DNA of 64,000 nt from Myotis daubentonii (Eukaryota; Chordata; Mammalia; Chiroptera; Vespertilionidae): NCBI RefSeq assembly GCF_963259705.1, contig NC_081841.1, forward strand, positions 114,736,979 through 114,800,978, in the 5' to 3' direction. The notes beneath the pieces are model-generated. The model was not told the origin of the DNA. It did not search any database and saw only the letters and a list, made by a program, of their open reading frames with translations. The first letter of the stretch is position 1, and the number at the start of each line of letters is the position of its first letter. The translations under genes and the position numbers were made by a program. This document shows positions 31,718-42,905 of this stretch, piece by piece.

Positions 31718-32857
31718 TCTTACCTAATAATAGACAAACATGTAAATTGACCATCCCTCTGCTACGCTCACCAGCCAATCAGGAGAGTATGCAAATTAAC
31801 CCAACAAAGATGGCAGTTAATTTGCGTACATAGGTGCCCAGCGGCCTGGGTCCCAGGAACATCATCAGGTACCCAGGTCATTCCAAGGTAGAGCAGCCTA
31901 GGAAGGGCCTGAGCCAGGGGGCTCCTGAGCCTGTGATCAGAGCCGAGAGGTGGAGCCCACAATCAGAGGAAGAAGTGGGGGAGCTGGCATTTGGAGGGAG
32001 CTTGGGGTCCCCTGCCCAGGCCCCGAGGCTTTAGGCCTGGGCAGGGGCTGAGCCAGGGATTGGTATGAACAACAGAGGAAACACCTTTTCTGACCTCTCA
32101 TTGGCTAAGCTCCCTGTATGCCACTGGTAATATTCTTAGTAACTTGGGGACTAAAAATCCAAAATGGTGATCTAGGGTTTTTCCACCACACTTCTTGAGA
32201 AAAAAAAGCAAGTCCACTGCTGGAGGGCTAAGAAATGTTATATCCTGTCCTAGCCAGTTTTGCTCAGTGGATAGAGCCTCAGCCTGCTGACCGCAGGGTC
32301 TGGGTTCAATTCTGATAAGTATATGTACCTAAGTTGCAGGATCCTCCCTGGCCAGGGCCCAGGTCAGGGCTCATGCAGGAGGCAACCAATCAAAGTGTTC
32401 CTCTCAATTTGATGTTCCTGTCTGTCTTTCCCTTTCTCTTCCACATTCTCTAAAAATCAATGGAAACATATCCTTAGGTGAGGATAAAAACAATAATAAA
32501 GAAAGAAATGTCATATCCTATGAAAGACACATCTTGAAAATGCCTAAAGAAAGTTGTCATTTTTTCATGGTGAAGGGACTGGAGTCCGTGTTGATGAAAA
32601 CACCTTGGTGGCTGCAGTGACTGGCAGTGGCTGCAGCAGCAGGGTAATGGGTCTGGTGCCTTCCCCTGATCAGCCTGGTCACCTCCCACAAAGGGAGGCC
32701 AGACTGTGGTTTAGGCTCACTCCCAAAGGGGAGCAGGGAGCAGGCCTAAGCCTTCAGTAGGATATCCCCTGAGGGCTCCCAGTATGTCAGAGGGGGAATG
32801 CTGGGCTGAGGGATCCCTCCCCTCCAAGTGCACGAATTTTGTGCACTGGGCCCCTAG
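31718..32857 (+). mobile_element. Helitron with nested Ves SINE
   Basis: Starts TCTTACCTAATAATAGACAA after a host A, ends GTGCACGAATTTTGTGCAC hairpin and CTAG (32854-32857) before a host T. The SINE at 32247-32502 was inserted later. Confidence 0.88.
32247..32502 (+). mobile_element. Ves SINE
   Basis: The A box (TTGCTCAGTGGATAGAGCCT) and a diverged B box (GGTTCAATTCTG) are visible. A 17-bp target duplication with one mismatch (32230-32246 and 32503-32519) bounds it. Confidence 0.92.
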
Positions 32858-32967
32858 TAACTAAATAAAACTTATGAATTGTTAAAAATTCTATATCACA
32901 TATCACAAGTATTACATCAACATGATCTATCATACTTTGTCATCATTTATTAAGCCATCAACTAACT

Positions 32968-33909
32968 ATACTAATAAAAGAGAATCATGCAAATTAACCA
33001 TCACTCCACCACTCCATCACACCCACAAGCCACGCCCACCAGCCAATTAGGAGTGAGCATGCAAATTAACCTAACTAAGATGGTGGCAGCCATGGAGCTG
33101 GAACGAGCAAGGGGCTTGGGTTGCCCCCGGTGATGGAGGAACCTAAGCTTCTCACCTGCCCTGGCTGGCCCTGGGCTCTGCTCAAGGCTACAGAATTTCA
33201 TTTATAGAACATAAATAAATCCCAGATACCTGCTTCCAGCCTGCCTTGGCCTCTGCTCAAGGAGGCACTGAAAAAAAAAAAGAAAAAAGGAGAGGCTGGG
33301 AGCTTGGATCTCTGGGGGGTGTGGCCAGCCTGAAAACAGCCATCAGCCCCTCACCTAGGCTGGCCAGGCACTGCAGGAGGACTCCCACCCTATTCCGAGA
33401 CACCCTTCAGGGCAAACCAGCGGGCCTCCACCCATGCACCAGGCCTCTATCCAATATAATAAAAGGGTAATATACAAATTGACCCTAAGAGCAGAATGAC
33501 TGATAATGACTGCTCACTGTGACACACTCTGATCACCAGGGGGCAGATGCTCAATGCAGGAGCTGCCCCCTGGTGGTCAGTGTGATTCCACAGGGGGAGC
33601 TCTGCTCAGCCACAGCCAGGCTGACAGCTGCCAACACAGCGCTAGTGGCGGGAGCCTCTCCCACCTCCTCAGCAGTGCTAAGGATGTCCAACTGCAGCTT
33701 AGGCCGGCTCCCCACTGGCAAGTGGACATCCCCCGAGGGCTCCCAGGCTGCCAGAGGGATGTCTGGCTGCCAGCTTAGGCCTGATCCCCGGGGGAGCAGA
33801 CCTAAGCCAGCAGGTGAACATCCCCTGAGGGGTCCCAGACTGCGAGAGGGCACAGGCCCCGCTGAGGGACCTCCCTGAGTGCACAAATTTTTGTGCACCA
33901 GGCCTCTAG
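32968..33909 (+). mobile_element. Composite Helitron: module 'b' fused to a different 3' module
   Basis: 32968-33449 is module 'b' (AAGATGGTGGCAG at 33078, GGCCAGGCAC block). At 33449/33450 it shows the same CTCTA/TCC join as the b-a copies, but what follows (33450-33909) is another Helitron body, with GTAATATACAAATTGACC and an inverted-repeat block. It ends with the TGCACAAATTTTTGTGCA hairpin and CTAG at 33909. Confidence 0.85.
33533..33579. promoter_or_regulatory. Inverted pair of CTCF-like motifs
   Basis: TCACCAGGGGGCAG (33533-33546, plus) and CTGCCCCCTGGTGGTCA (33563-33579, the same motif on minus) match the CTCF core and face each other across 16 bp. They also form a near-perfect palindrome able to fold as a hairpin. 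Binding is inferred from sequence only. Confidence 0.5.
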
Positions 33910-34101
33910 TCAACTACATAAAACAACTTTGGTGTAAATTTACTAATAATATTCTTCAAAGAACCAAAGAAAAGAATATAATCTGAGGGGGACCAAAAAT
34001 GTGAGAATATTTGCATATTTAGCAAGGAGGCCATTTCTTGGAAATACTAGCTTGTCTATATTAAAATAATAGCACTATATTCTTAGGCATCCAACCTAAA
34101 T
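33910..34101. other. Short AT-rich spacer
   Basis: No recognised feature between the Helitron and HAL1 copy 2. Confidence 0.5.
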
Positions 34102-34113
34102 GCAGACAGTGTT

Positions 34114-36019
34114 TTTTCTTTTTTTTAATTAAATCTTTATTGTTCAGATTATTACATTTGTTCCTCTTCCCCCCCCCATAACTCCCTTCCTCCCAGTTCC
34201 CGCCCCACCCTCCACCCTCACTCCCCACCCACTGTCCTCATCCCTAGGTGCACGATTTTTGTCCAGTCTCTTCCCGAATCTCCCACACCCCTTTCCCCCC
34301 CAAGAATAGTCCATTCATTCCCTTTCTATGTCCCTGATTCTATTATAATCACCAGTTCATTCTGTTCATCAGATTATTTATTCACTTGATTCTTAGATTC
34401 ACTTGTTGATAGATGCATATTTGTTGTTCATAATTTGTATCTTTACCTTTTTCTTCCTCTTCCTCTTCTTAAAGGATACCTTTCAGCATTTCATATAATC
34501 CTGGTTTGGTGGTGATGAACTCCTTTAGCTTTTCCTTATCTGTGAAGCTCTTTATCTGACCTTCAATTCTGAATGATAGCTTTGCTGGATAAAGTAATCT
34601 TGGTTGTAGGTTCTTGGTATTCATCACTTTGAATATTTCTTGCCACTCCCTTCTGGCCTGCAAAGTTTCTGTTGAGAAATCCGCTGACAGTCGTATGGGT
34701 ATTCCCTTGTAGGTAACTGAGTTACTTTCTCTTGCTGTTTTTAAGATTCTCTCTTTATCTTTTGCTCTTGGCATTTTAATTATGATGTGTCTTGGTGTGG
34801 TCCTCTTTGGATTCCTTTTGTTTGGGGTTCTCCACGCTTCTTGGACCTGTAAGTCCATTTCTTTCACCAGGTGGGGGAAGTTTTCTGTCATTATTTCTTC
34901 AAATAGGTTTTCAATATCTTGCTCTCTCTCATCTTCTGGCACCCCTATAATTCTGATGTTGGTGCGCTTGAAGCTGTCCCAGAGGCTCCTTACACTATCC
35001 TCGCATTTTTGGATTCTTTTTTCATTTTGCTTTTCCGGTTGGGTGTTTTTTGCTTCCTCGCATTTCAAATCATTGACTTGATTCTTGCGCTCTTCTGGTC
35101 TGCTGTCGGGAGTCTGTATAATATTCGTTATTTCAGTCCGTGTATGCTTAATTTCTAGTTGGGTCCCCAACATATCATCGAGGGTCTCATTAGTTTTCTT
35201 GTAGATCTCATTAAGTTTATTGGCGGCTTCTAAACAGTTCTTGAGAGACCTTAAAAGTGTGGTTCTGAACTCTATATCTTCCATTGACAATTTTGTCCTG
35301 TTTCTTTGTCTCCGCATTTTGTTATGCTTCCTTGGTGAACCCTCTAGTGGTCTTTGTTCGCAGTCTTATAGTTAAGCCTTGATTGTTGTAGCTAATCCCA
35401 GGGAGGGTTTGACCTCCAGGCCAAGTGGCTATGAGAATCAGCTGTGTCAGCAGTGAGAGAACTTCTGTCCTCTAGGGAGGTGCTAATCTAGCCTTTGCCT
35501 GAGGCTATCCGGCAAATGCCTCTGTGCAGGGCTTGGGAGGGGCGGGTCGCACAGGATCAACAGGGTGGGCCGGAGAGAGCAGTTATGGCGGCTCTCAGTC
35601 CTGTCCCCAGGGGCTCTGCCTCTCTGAGTCCCAGCACCCGCTGCAAAGCTCGGAGAGAAAGCTGCACTCGCTCTGACCGAAGCCAGACAGTCCCGCTTCT
35701 CCTGTTTGAGTCTGGGTCCCTAAAGACTCGCCTGTATCTGGAGCTCAGAGTCTGCAACTCCCTCCCGATTGAAAACAACAACCGCACCCTCCGCCGCCAG
35801 CCCGCTCCGCGCACTCCGCACCTCAGAATTTGACTTCAGCACTGCGCCTCCTCTGAGTGTCCGTATGCGTTTCTCTTTCCTCCTAGTTGTAGGACTTCCA
35901 CTCAGCCAGCGTTCCTGTGGTTCTGGGTGATGTCCGTTCTGTCTTTTAGTTTCACTTTTGAAGTAGTTGTTCAAAGCAGCAAACTCCGGCGTTAACCTAT
36001 GCCGCCATCTTCGTTCTCC
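34114..36019 (-). mobile_element. HAL1 (half-L1) retrotransposon, copy 2
   Basis: The same structure as copy 1 on the opposite strand: 5' end with the YY1-like motif at 36001-36011, ORF1 35317-34469, G-rich 3' UTR, AATAAA complement near 34135 and a T-rich tail. A 12-bp target duplication (34102-34113 and 36020-36031, one mismatch) bounds it. Similarity to copy 1 is high over the full length. Confidence 0.93.
34469..35317 (-). CDS. HAL1 ORF1 protein, RNA-binding (L1 ORF1p family)
   Basis: An uninterrupted 282-codon frame with the same domain order as 7035-7883: a reduced coiled-coil region, an RRM-like domain (NIRIIGVPEDEREQDIENL) and a C-terminal domain (PRHIIIKMPRAKDKERILK; QPRLLYPAKLSFRIEG). 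About 14 residues differ between the two copies, most in the first 100 residues, while the RRM-like and C-terminal domains are almost unchanged. That distribution suggests recent selection on the RNA-binding parts, or simply recent shared ancestry. Expected in cytoplasmic RNP particles. Confidence 0.92.
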   Translation of the reverse strand: MRRQRNRTKLSMEDIEFRTTLLRSLKNCLEAANKLNEIYKKTNETLDDMLGTQLEIKHTRTEITNIIQTPDSRPEERKNQVNDLKCEEAKNTQPEKQNEKRIQKCEDSVRSLWDSFKRTNIRIIGVPEDEREQDIENLFEEIMTENFPHLVKEMDLQVQEAWRTPNKRNPKRTTPRHIIIKMPRAKDKERILKTARESNSVTYKGIPIRLSADFSTETLQARREWQEIFKVMNTKNLQPRLLYPAKLSFRIEGQIKSFTDKEKLKEFITTKPGLYEMLKGIL

Positions 36020-36031
36020 GCAGGCAGTGTT

Positions 36032-37270
36032 AATGGAAGTATTTTATTGCAAAATAAGTCAAAATGTATAAGTTTCTCTCTCTTTGGAAATAATTCATGA
36101 AGAACTATAATTATTTGTGTTGTTTGTTGGGCAGCCAAAGTATATAAAAGTAGGCACCTTCATGTATCACCAATGGAGTGCATATCTTATCAGCCTGTAT
36201 AGGAAGCAATTTGGCAAAGTACTTTAAATGCCTTACAAGGTCATTAATTTTCATTGAACTCAGTAATATAATTTTAAGGCAACTTTCTGAAAAACTATAT
36301 GTATAAGGAAAATCATCACAATTTTTAATTTAAAAAATCTAAATTCTAACACGTGATCATTGATAAAGTTATGGCAAAAGTGAGCAATAGATACTCTGAT
36401 GATATTCTAATATTAAAAATAATCATAGTGAGAAAAATACAAAATGACATGAAAGTGTTCATTATACAATGATAAATGAAAAGTAAAAGATATGAAAAAT
36501 ATGATAAGAAAATACTGAAAATATAGATGTCAAGGTTTTAGAGTAGATGATTTTGTGTGTTACTTTATCTTTGCATTATCTATTTCTAAGTTATTCATAT
36601 TGAATGTTTATTACTTCAGTATTTAAAAATGTTTTAAAGTATTAAAAAGAACAATATTTATGAAGAGTTTAAATGACATAGAGGATACTTATGATGTAAA
36701 ATCAAATGGAGAAAGCAGGTTTGCACAATTTATAGACACAACATTACAATGATAAGAGTACCATTGTGCACCCCTATCTTGGAACAGCTGAGCAACACAT
36801 TCTTCTTCTCAGCCATTATTTCCCAGAGATAAGTGGGATGCCTATAGGAAGACATTGACCTGGCTCTTAATACCAACTATAGGGCAACTACAGGAAGTTA
36901 ATAAAATGGAGGCACTAAAAGTAAAGAACACAGAATCAAAGTCTAAGAAATAAACCTCCTGAAACCTCCAGTTGCGAATAAAAACTAAATGAGAAACACC
37001 CAAATTTTATTACTTGCAGATCTCCATAAAGAGGATGTCTGCATGGAAAATTCAAAAAATCAAAAGGCAGGTTTATGCTTTAGAACTTGGGGAATTATTA
37101 TGTAATTTCTTATGGTACCCAACTATCACGTTGATAGATGACCCTGCTTTAGTTCTTGCAAGTGCCTTTCTCCTGAAGACTCACTCCTCACCTATCTCAA
37201 GCCACTGTTCATAAATCACCTTGAAAGCCTTCCCCAACCTCTTCCAATTTACCTTACCCTCACACTCCCT
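36032..37270. other. AT-rich DNA, no gene recognised
   Basis: About 1.2 kb without a clear repeat or open frame. A 66-codon frame at 37014-37214 has no known motif. Confidence 0.5.
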
Positions 37271-37905
37271 GCTACAACCCCCGTTCTACTCTGTTTCTAT
37301 CAGTTTGATTTTTTTTTGAGATTTCACATATAAGTGAAACATGAAGTTCTTTCTCTGGCTTGTTATATTTAGCACTATGACCTCCAGGTCCATTCATATT
37401 TTCTTTTTTTTTAAAGTATATTTTTATTGATTTCAGAGGGGATGGAAAGAGAGAGAGAGGTAGACACATCAATGATGAGAGAGAACCATCGAGTGGCTGT
37501 CTCCTGCATGCACCCACCGGGATCAAACCTGCAACATTTGCCCTGACTGGGAATCAAACTGTGACCTCCTGGTTCATAGGTCAACGTTAAACTACTGAGT
37601 CATGCTATCTGGGCCATCCATATTTTTGCAAAGGGCAAGATTTCCTTTGTTTTTAAGGCTGATAATATTCCATTATATATAATCACATTTTATTTTATAC
37701 ATTTACATTCCCACAAACAATGTACAAGTATTCTCTTTTATCCATATCCTTGCCAACATTTAATTTTTTTTCTTTTTGATAATAGCCATCCTAAAAAGTG
37801 TTAGGTGATATTTAATTGGTATTAATGATTGATAAGGTTGAGCACCTTTTCATATACCTCTTTGCCATTGTACATGTTTTTAGAAAATGTCTATTCAAAT
37901 AAAAT
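37271..37905 (-). mobile_element. Old L1 3' fragment with nested Ves SINE
   Basis: The minus-strand L1 3' pattern (CACATATAAGTGAAACATG, CTGGCTTGTTATATTTAGC, later TTACATTCCCACAAACAATG) is visible on both sides of the SINE at 37405-37612. Strongly diverged. Confidence 0.72.
37405..37612 (-). mobile_element. Ves SINE
   Basis: Reverse-complement Ves: T-rich tail at left, GATTTCAGAGGGGATGGAAA, GAGAGAGAGAGG tract, then a B box-like complement (GGGATCAAACC). The flanks CCATTCATATTTT and CCATCCATATTTT form a target duplication with one mismatch. Confidence 0.9.
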
Positions 37906-38339
37906 TAAAAAACATTCATTCTGAAAACCAACAGAAGACTAGTTGAAGAGGAGTCTTATAATCAAGGATTTACAGAAACTGCATTGAGACTATATTAAAC
38001 TGAGGATCAGGAACAGAAAGCATCTAACATTAGCCTGAATCAGAACCCTCCCTAGGATCCCCAAACAAACCTATCAAGTGGCCAGCTTCAGAAAACATCA
38101 GAGCAGAATCCAGTAATTTCACAAATAGCATATTAAAAGAGAAATTGTAGCAGGCACTAAACTCTGCTGAGGCAAATTCTTTTTTATTTTTTTCCATTTT
38201 TTCTTTCCTTTTTCTTTTTCCTCTTATTCTCCTTTCTTTGCATATTTATTTTCATTCTTTTTCTTATTATTTATTTTTTTTGGTCTGCACAGCTATTTGC
38301 ACACTGTGGTTGGGATTGAGCCTCTGAGTCAAAGGAGGT
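37906..38339. other. Unassigned DNA, possibly decayed L1 5' sequence
   Basis: 38170-38282 is a T-rich low-complexity block. The region around 37920-38160 resembles L1 5' UTR text elsewhere in the window but is too diverged to call. Confidence 0.4.
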
Positions 38340-38432
38340 AAAGCATAAAATAAATGTTACTGGGGAAATTAGACAGGTATTGTTGTAACGTACCCTGCGA
38401 ATCATAGAAGGATGCCTCAAGAAGTCGAATTA

Positions 38433-40534
38433 GGAGAAACCAAGATGGCGGCATAGGTAAACACCAGAGTTTGCTGCCTCGAACAACCACTTCAAAAATA
38501 CAACTAAAAGACGGAACGGACATCATCCAGAACCACAGGAAGGCTTGCTGAGTGGAAATTCTACAACTAGAAGGAAAGAGAAAAGCATACTGAGACTCAG
38601 AGGAGGCGCAGTACGGAAGTAATATACTAAGGTACAGAGGCGCACACGGAGCAGGCTGGCGGCTGAGGGTGTGGTTGCCGTTTACAATTCGGAGGGAGTC
38701 TCAGGCTCTGAGCTCCAGTTCCGGGCGGGTCTCTGGGGACCTAGACTCATACGGGAGAAGCGGGACTGTCTGGCATCTGTCAGAACTCGAGGGCACCTTT
38801 CTCTCGGAGGGGCTTACAGCAATTGAGAAGTGGGGCCTCTGAGAGCAGCCATAACTGCTAACCCTGCCCTGTTGATCCCATGGTACCCACCCAACCCAAG
38901 CCCTGCAGGGAGGCTTTTGCTGGATAGCCTAAGGCAGAGGCTAGATTAGCACCTCCCTAGAGATCCAGGAGCCGTGTACCCAGAGGTCAGGGTGGAACCA
39001 TAAAGGACACACTCAGGGGCAGACTCAGTGAGCACCAAAGCCCCATTGAAGCAAGTCTTGCACCGGAGGGGTGTCTCCAGCACAGAAGTTCTCCCACTGC
39101 AGACACAGCTGATTCTCACAGCCAATTGGCCTTGAGGTCAATTCCTCCCAGTGATAACTACAACAATCAAGGCTTAACTACAACAAGACTGTGCACAAAG
39201 ACCACAAGGGGGTGCACCAAAAGTGTCCTCCTCAGGTAATTGGGGAGGCTGAACCACTGGGCCCTAGAGGACACTTAGCACAGAAAACCACTTTATCAAC
39301 ACAGGGAAGCATAAAAAATGGATAGACAAAGAAAAAGGACACAAATGACAGAAATGGAGGAAAGCAAACGACTGGATATAGAGTTCAAAACTACACTTTT
39401 AAGAATTTTCTAGAAACTGCCAATAAACTTAATGAGACCTACAAGAAATCTAATGAGACCCTCGAGGTTGTGATAAAGGACCAACTAGAAATTAAGCATA
39501 CACTGACTGAAATAAAGAATATTATACAGACTCCCAACAGCAGACTAAAGGATTGCAAGAATCAAGTCAAAGATTTGAAATACAAAGAAGCAAAAAACAC
39601 CCAACCGGAAAAGCAAAATGAAAAATGAATCCAAAAATACGAAGATAGTGTAAGGAGCCTCTGGGACAGCTTCAAGTGTACCAACATCTGAATTATAGGG
39701 GTGCCAGAAGAAGAAAGAGAGCAAGATATTGAAAACCTATTTGAAGAAATAATGACAGAAAACTTCCCCTACCTGGTGAAAGAAATAGACTTACAAGTCC
39801 AGGAATCACAGAGAACCCCAAACAAAAGGAATCCAAAGAGGACCACACCAAGACACATCATAATTAAAATGCCAAGAGCAAAAGACAAAGAGAGAATCTT
39901 AAAAGCAGAAAGAGAAAGACACTCAGTTACCTACAAGGGAGTACCCATATGACTGTCAGCTGATTTCTCAACAGAAACTTTGCAGGCCAGAAGGGAGTGG
40001 CAAGAAACATTCAAAGTGATGAAAGCCAAGAACCTACAACCAAGATTACTTTACCCAGCAAAGCTATCATTCAGAATTGAAGGTCAGATAAAGAGCTTCA
40101 CAGATAAGGAAAAGCTAAAGGAGTTCATCACCACCAAACCAGGATTATATGAAATGCTGAAAGGTATCCTTTAAGAAGAGGAAGAAGAAGAAAAAGGTAA
40201 AGATACAAATTATGAACAACAAATGCACATCTATCAACAAGTGAATCTGAAAATCAAGTGAATAATCTGATGAACAGAATGAACTAGTGATTATAATAGA
40301 ATCAGGGGCATAGAAAAGGAATGGACTGAGTATTCTTGAGGGGGACAGGAGTGAGGGAGATGCAGGAAGAGACTGGACAAAAATCGTGCACCTATGGATG
40401 AGGACAGTGGGTGGGGACTGAGGGAGGAGGGTGGGGTGTGAACTGGGTAGAGGGGAGTTATCGGGGGTAAAAAGAGGAACAAATGTGATAATCTTAACAA
40501 TAAAGATTTAATTAATAAAAAAAGGACAAAAAAA
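38433..40534 (+). mobile_element. HAL1 retrotransposon, copy 3 (degraded)
   Basis: The same start motif (38442-38452) and 3' end as the other copies, with a longer 5' UTR that includes about 38980-39075 and 39205-39300, missing from copies 1 and 2. A 14-bp duplication with one mismatch (38419-38432 and 40535-40548) bounds it. It is older or from a sister lineage. Confidence 0.9.
39318..40174 (+). pseudogene. HAL1 ORF1 pseudogene
   Basis: Homologous to the 282-codon ORF1s but broken by a small change near 39405 (TTTTCTAGAAACTG) and by at least three in-frame TGA codons (near 39625, 39689 and 39950). Two open pieces remain (39701-39952, 39980-40174). The TGA codons replace AGA or CGA arginine codons, the last as expected from CpG decay. 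Confidence 0.88.
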
Positions 40535-42429
40535 AAGAAGTTGAATTAAAGAGTCACATTTATTGCAATCCGGGACTATGAGGGGTCATTACTAAATCTC
40601 ATAGTAGTTATTTGGACACAGTTCCAGGGTTATATAGGCAAAAAATCACAAAGTTATTGATTACATCTCAGGGTTTGGAATGAGGAACCTGGTTTGCAAA
40701 AAAAGCAGTTTGCAGAAGCAGAAATTAAGCATGTCAATTACAGTTTTGGGTCTCCAGATCACTGAATTGACAGAAAAACATCATCTGGGACCACTGGGTT
40801 GACAGAAACACATTATCTAGAGCCCTCAGGTCTCGAACCACTGAGTTGGCAGGAAATCATTAGCTAGAGCCATCGAGGCAATTTAGAGTAATTATACTGT
40901 CCTGGTCTTAGGACCACTGAGTTGACTGAAACACATTATCTGGAACCCTCGGGTCTTGGGATAATTGTGCTGTCCTGGTTCCCAGGTACAGAGGAATGTG
41001 CTTTCTAAAACCAGTAAGGTAACAATCAATGGGATAGTCATTCAATCGAATGGGATGATTTATACAATTCATAAAATCAAAGTAATTTTTCTATTGTTAA
41101 GCCAAACAACAGGGTTAGGGTTAAACTACAGTTTCAATCTGAAATGATTGCTACCATACTTCAGTATATGCAAAAAAGTGAAACTAGACCACCAACTTAC
41201 ACCATACACAAGAATAATCTCCAAATGGATAAAATACTTAACTATTAGTTAAAAAAAATTCTCAAAAAAATCTTAGAAGAAGCCATAGGCAGTAAAATCT
41301 CAGATATCACTGGTAGCAATATTTTGTGATGATATATTTTGTAGGACAAAGGAAACAAAGGAAAATAAACAAATGGTACTACATCAAACTAAAAACTTAT
41401 GCACAGCCAAGGAAACCTTCAACAAAATGAAATGGGAGCCCATACTATGGGAGAACATATTTGCCACTGAGACATCTGATAATGAGTTAATTTTAAAAAA
41501 ATATAAAGAACTTATATAACTCAATACCAGGAACAGAAACAATCCAATTTAAAAATGAGCAAAGGACCTGAATAGACACTTCTCCAAAGACAATATACAG
41601 ATGTACAATAGATGTATGAAAAAAAATGCTCAACTTCACTAATCATCAGAGAGCTGCAAGCTAAAACCACAAAGACATATTACCGCATACCTGTCAGAAT
41701 GGCTACTACCAATAAATAAACAGACAACAAGTGCTGGTGAGGATGTGAAGAGTTGGGAACCCTAGTTTACTGTTGGTGGAAATGTAGACTGATGCAGCCA
41801 CTGTGGAAAACAGTATGGAATTTCAAAAAAAAAAAAAAAAAGGAGCTGTCTTTTGACCCAGTGATATCACCTTGAGGAATATATCCTAAGAAGCCTAAAA
41901 CACCAATCACAAAGAATATATGCACAGCAGTGTTATTTACAATAGATATAGAAACAGCCCAAGTGCCCATCAGTAGATGACTGGATAAGAACAGCTGTGG
42001 TACATTTACATAATGTAAAAAAAAAAAAGGAACTCATCTTTCGCCACAGCATGAATGGACCTGGAGATTATCATGAAATAAGCCAGACATAAAAAAGACA
42101 AATACCATATTATCTCACTTATATGTGGAATCTAATAAACAAATTCAACTGATGAACAAAATAGAAACAGAGGCATGGATACATAGAGTAGACTGACAGA
42201 AGTCAGAGGTGAGGTGGGAGGGGTGACTAGATAAAAGAAGGTAAAGTAATTAGCCAAAGAACATATATGCATAACCCATATACCCAGACAATAGTTTGGT
42301 GCTGGCTAGAGCAAAGTGGGGACAAGGACCTGGTAGAGGTATGCAAAGGTGCAAAAAAAAAAAAAAAAAAAAAAAGAAAGAAAGAAAAAAAAAGGAGACA
42401 TTTGTAATAGTGTCAACCATAAAAATAAG

Positions 42430-42578
42430 GATTGAAAAATGTCTAAGTTCTTTGCCCATTTTTAATTGGATTATTTTTGTGCTGTTGAGTTTTAAAAATT
42501 CATTGTATATTTTTTATACTAACCCCTTGTTAGATATATGGTTTGAAAACATTTCTCCCATTCCACAGATCACCTTTT
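42430..42578 (-). mobile_element. L1 ORF2 fragment beside the ERV
   Basis: The minus-strand L1 pattern TTCTTTGCCCATTTTTAATT and TACTAACCCCTTGTTAGAT is visible. It directly precedes the LTR and is the likely pre-existing target of the retroviral insertion. Confidence 0.7.
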
Positions 42579-42885
42579 TGTTAGGTTTGATCAAATAATT
42601 GAATCAATACCCCCTACCCTGGGAACTGACCTTTAGGCCACTCACAACAGACATTCCCTTTCACATAGACCACATTCCACTTGCTAAGACAATTATACTT
42701 CCCCTCTGAACCTTCCCAGGATCCAGACCTGAACAGAGAATTCAATGCCCAGAAAAAATCTGTGACTCCTCAGCCCTGGGAGCTGGCACCATTTTGGGAC
42801 AGCCCATTGGTATCCAGATGACCTAATAAATTCATAATCACTCATCACTTCGGCCTCATGCATTCCTCCTTCAACAACCCTAACA
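42579..42885 (+). mobile_element. 5' LTR of a class I endogenous retrovirus
   Basis: Begins TGTTAGG and ends CCTAACA, a 7-bp perfect terminal inverted repeat. A polyadenylation signal AATAAA lies at 42825. At 307 bp it is short for a class I LTR, so part may be missing. The primer binding site follows after two bases. Confidence 0.82.
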
Positions 42886-42887
42886 TT

Positions 42888-42905
42888 TGGTGCTGAAACT
42901 CAGGA
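42888..42905 (+). other. Retroviral primer binding site, tRNA-Phe type
   Basis: TGGTGCTGAAACTCAGGA differs at a few positions from TGGTGCCGAAACCCGGGA, the complement of the tRNA-Phe 3' end. This places the element near the ERV-F/H-like group of gammaretrovirus relatives. Confidence 0.75.

Larger units (their letters stand above)
38381..41163 (-). mobile_element. Class I solo LTR interrupted by HAL1 copy 3
   Basis: The LTR begins TGTTGTAACG and ends CATACTTCA on the plus strand (TG...CA), with a 4-bp duplication GTAT (38377-38380 and 41164-41167) typical of gammaretrovirus-like elements. On the minus strand a polyadenylation signal AATAAA is seen near 40558-40563, so transcription would run leftward. 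Without HAL1 the LTR is about 667 bp. No internal viral sequence: a solo LTR. Confidence 0.82.
38340..42420 (+). mobile_element. L1 ORF2 3' part and 3' UTR, split by a solo LTR
   Basis: 38340-38380 (AAAGCATAAAATAAATG, GGGGAAATTAGACAGG) continues at 41164 (ATATGCAAAAAAGTGAAACT) as one L1 ORF2 sequence. The plus-strand fragment then runs through the ORF2 C terminus and 3' UTR to an A-rich tail at 42353-42393. Frames are broken. It was present before the LTR arrived. Confidence 0.8.

Noticed and set aside
41111..41123. Interstitial telomere repeat (TTAGGG twice)
   Set aside because: Only two units inside an LTR; expected by chance.
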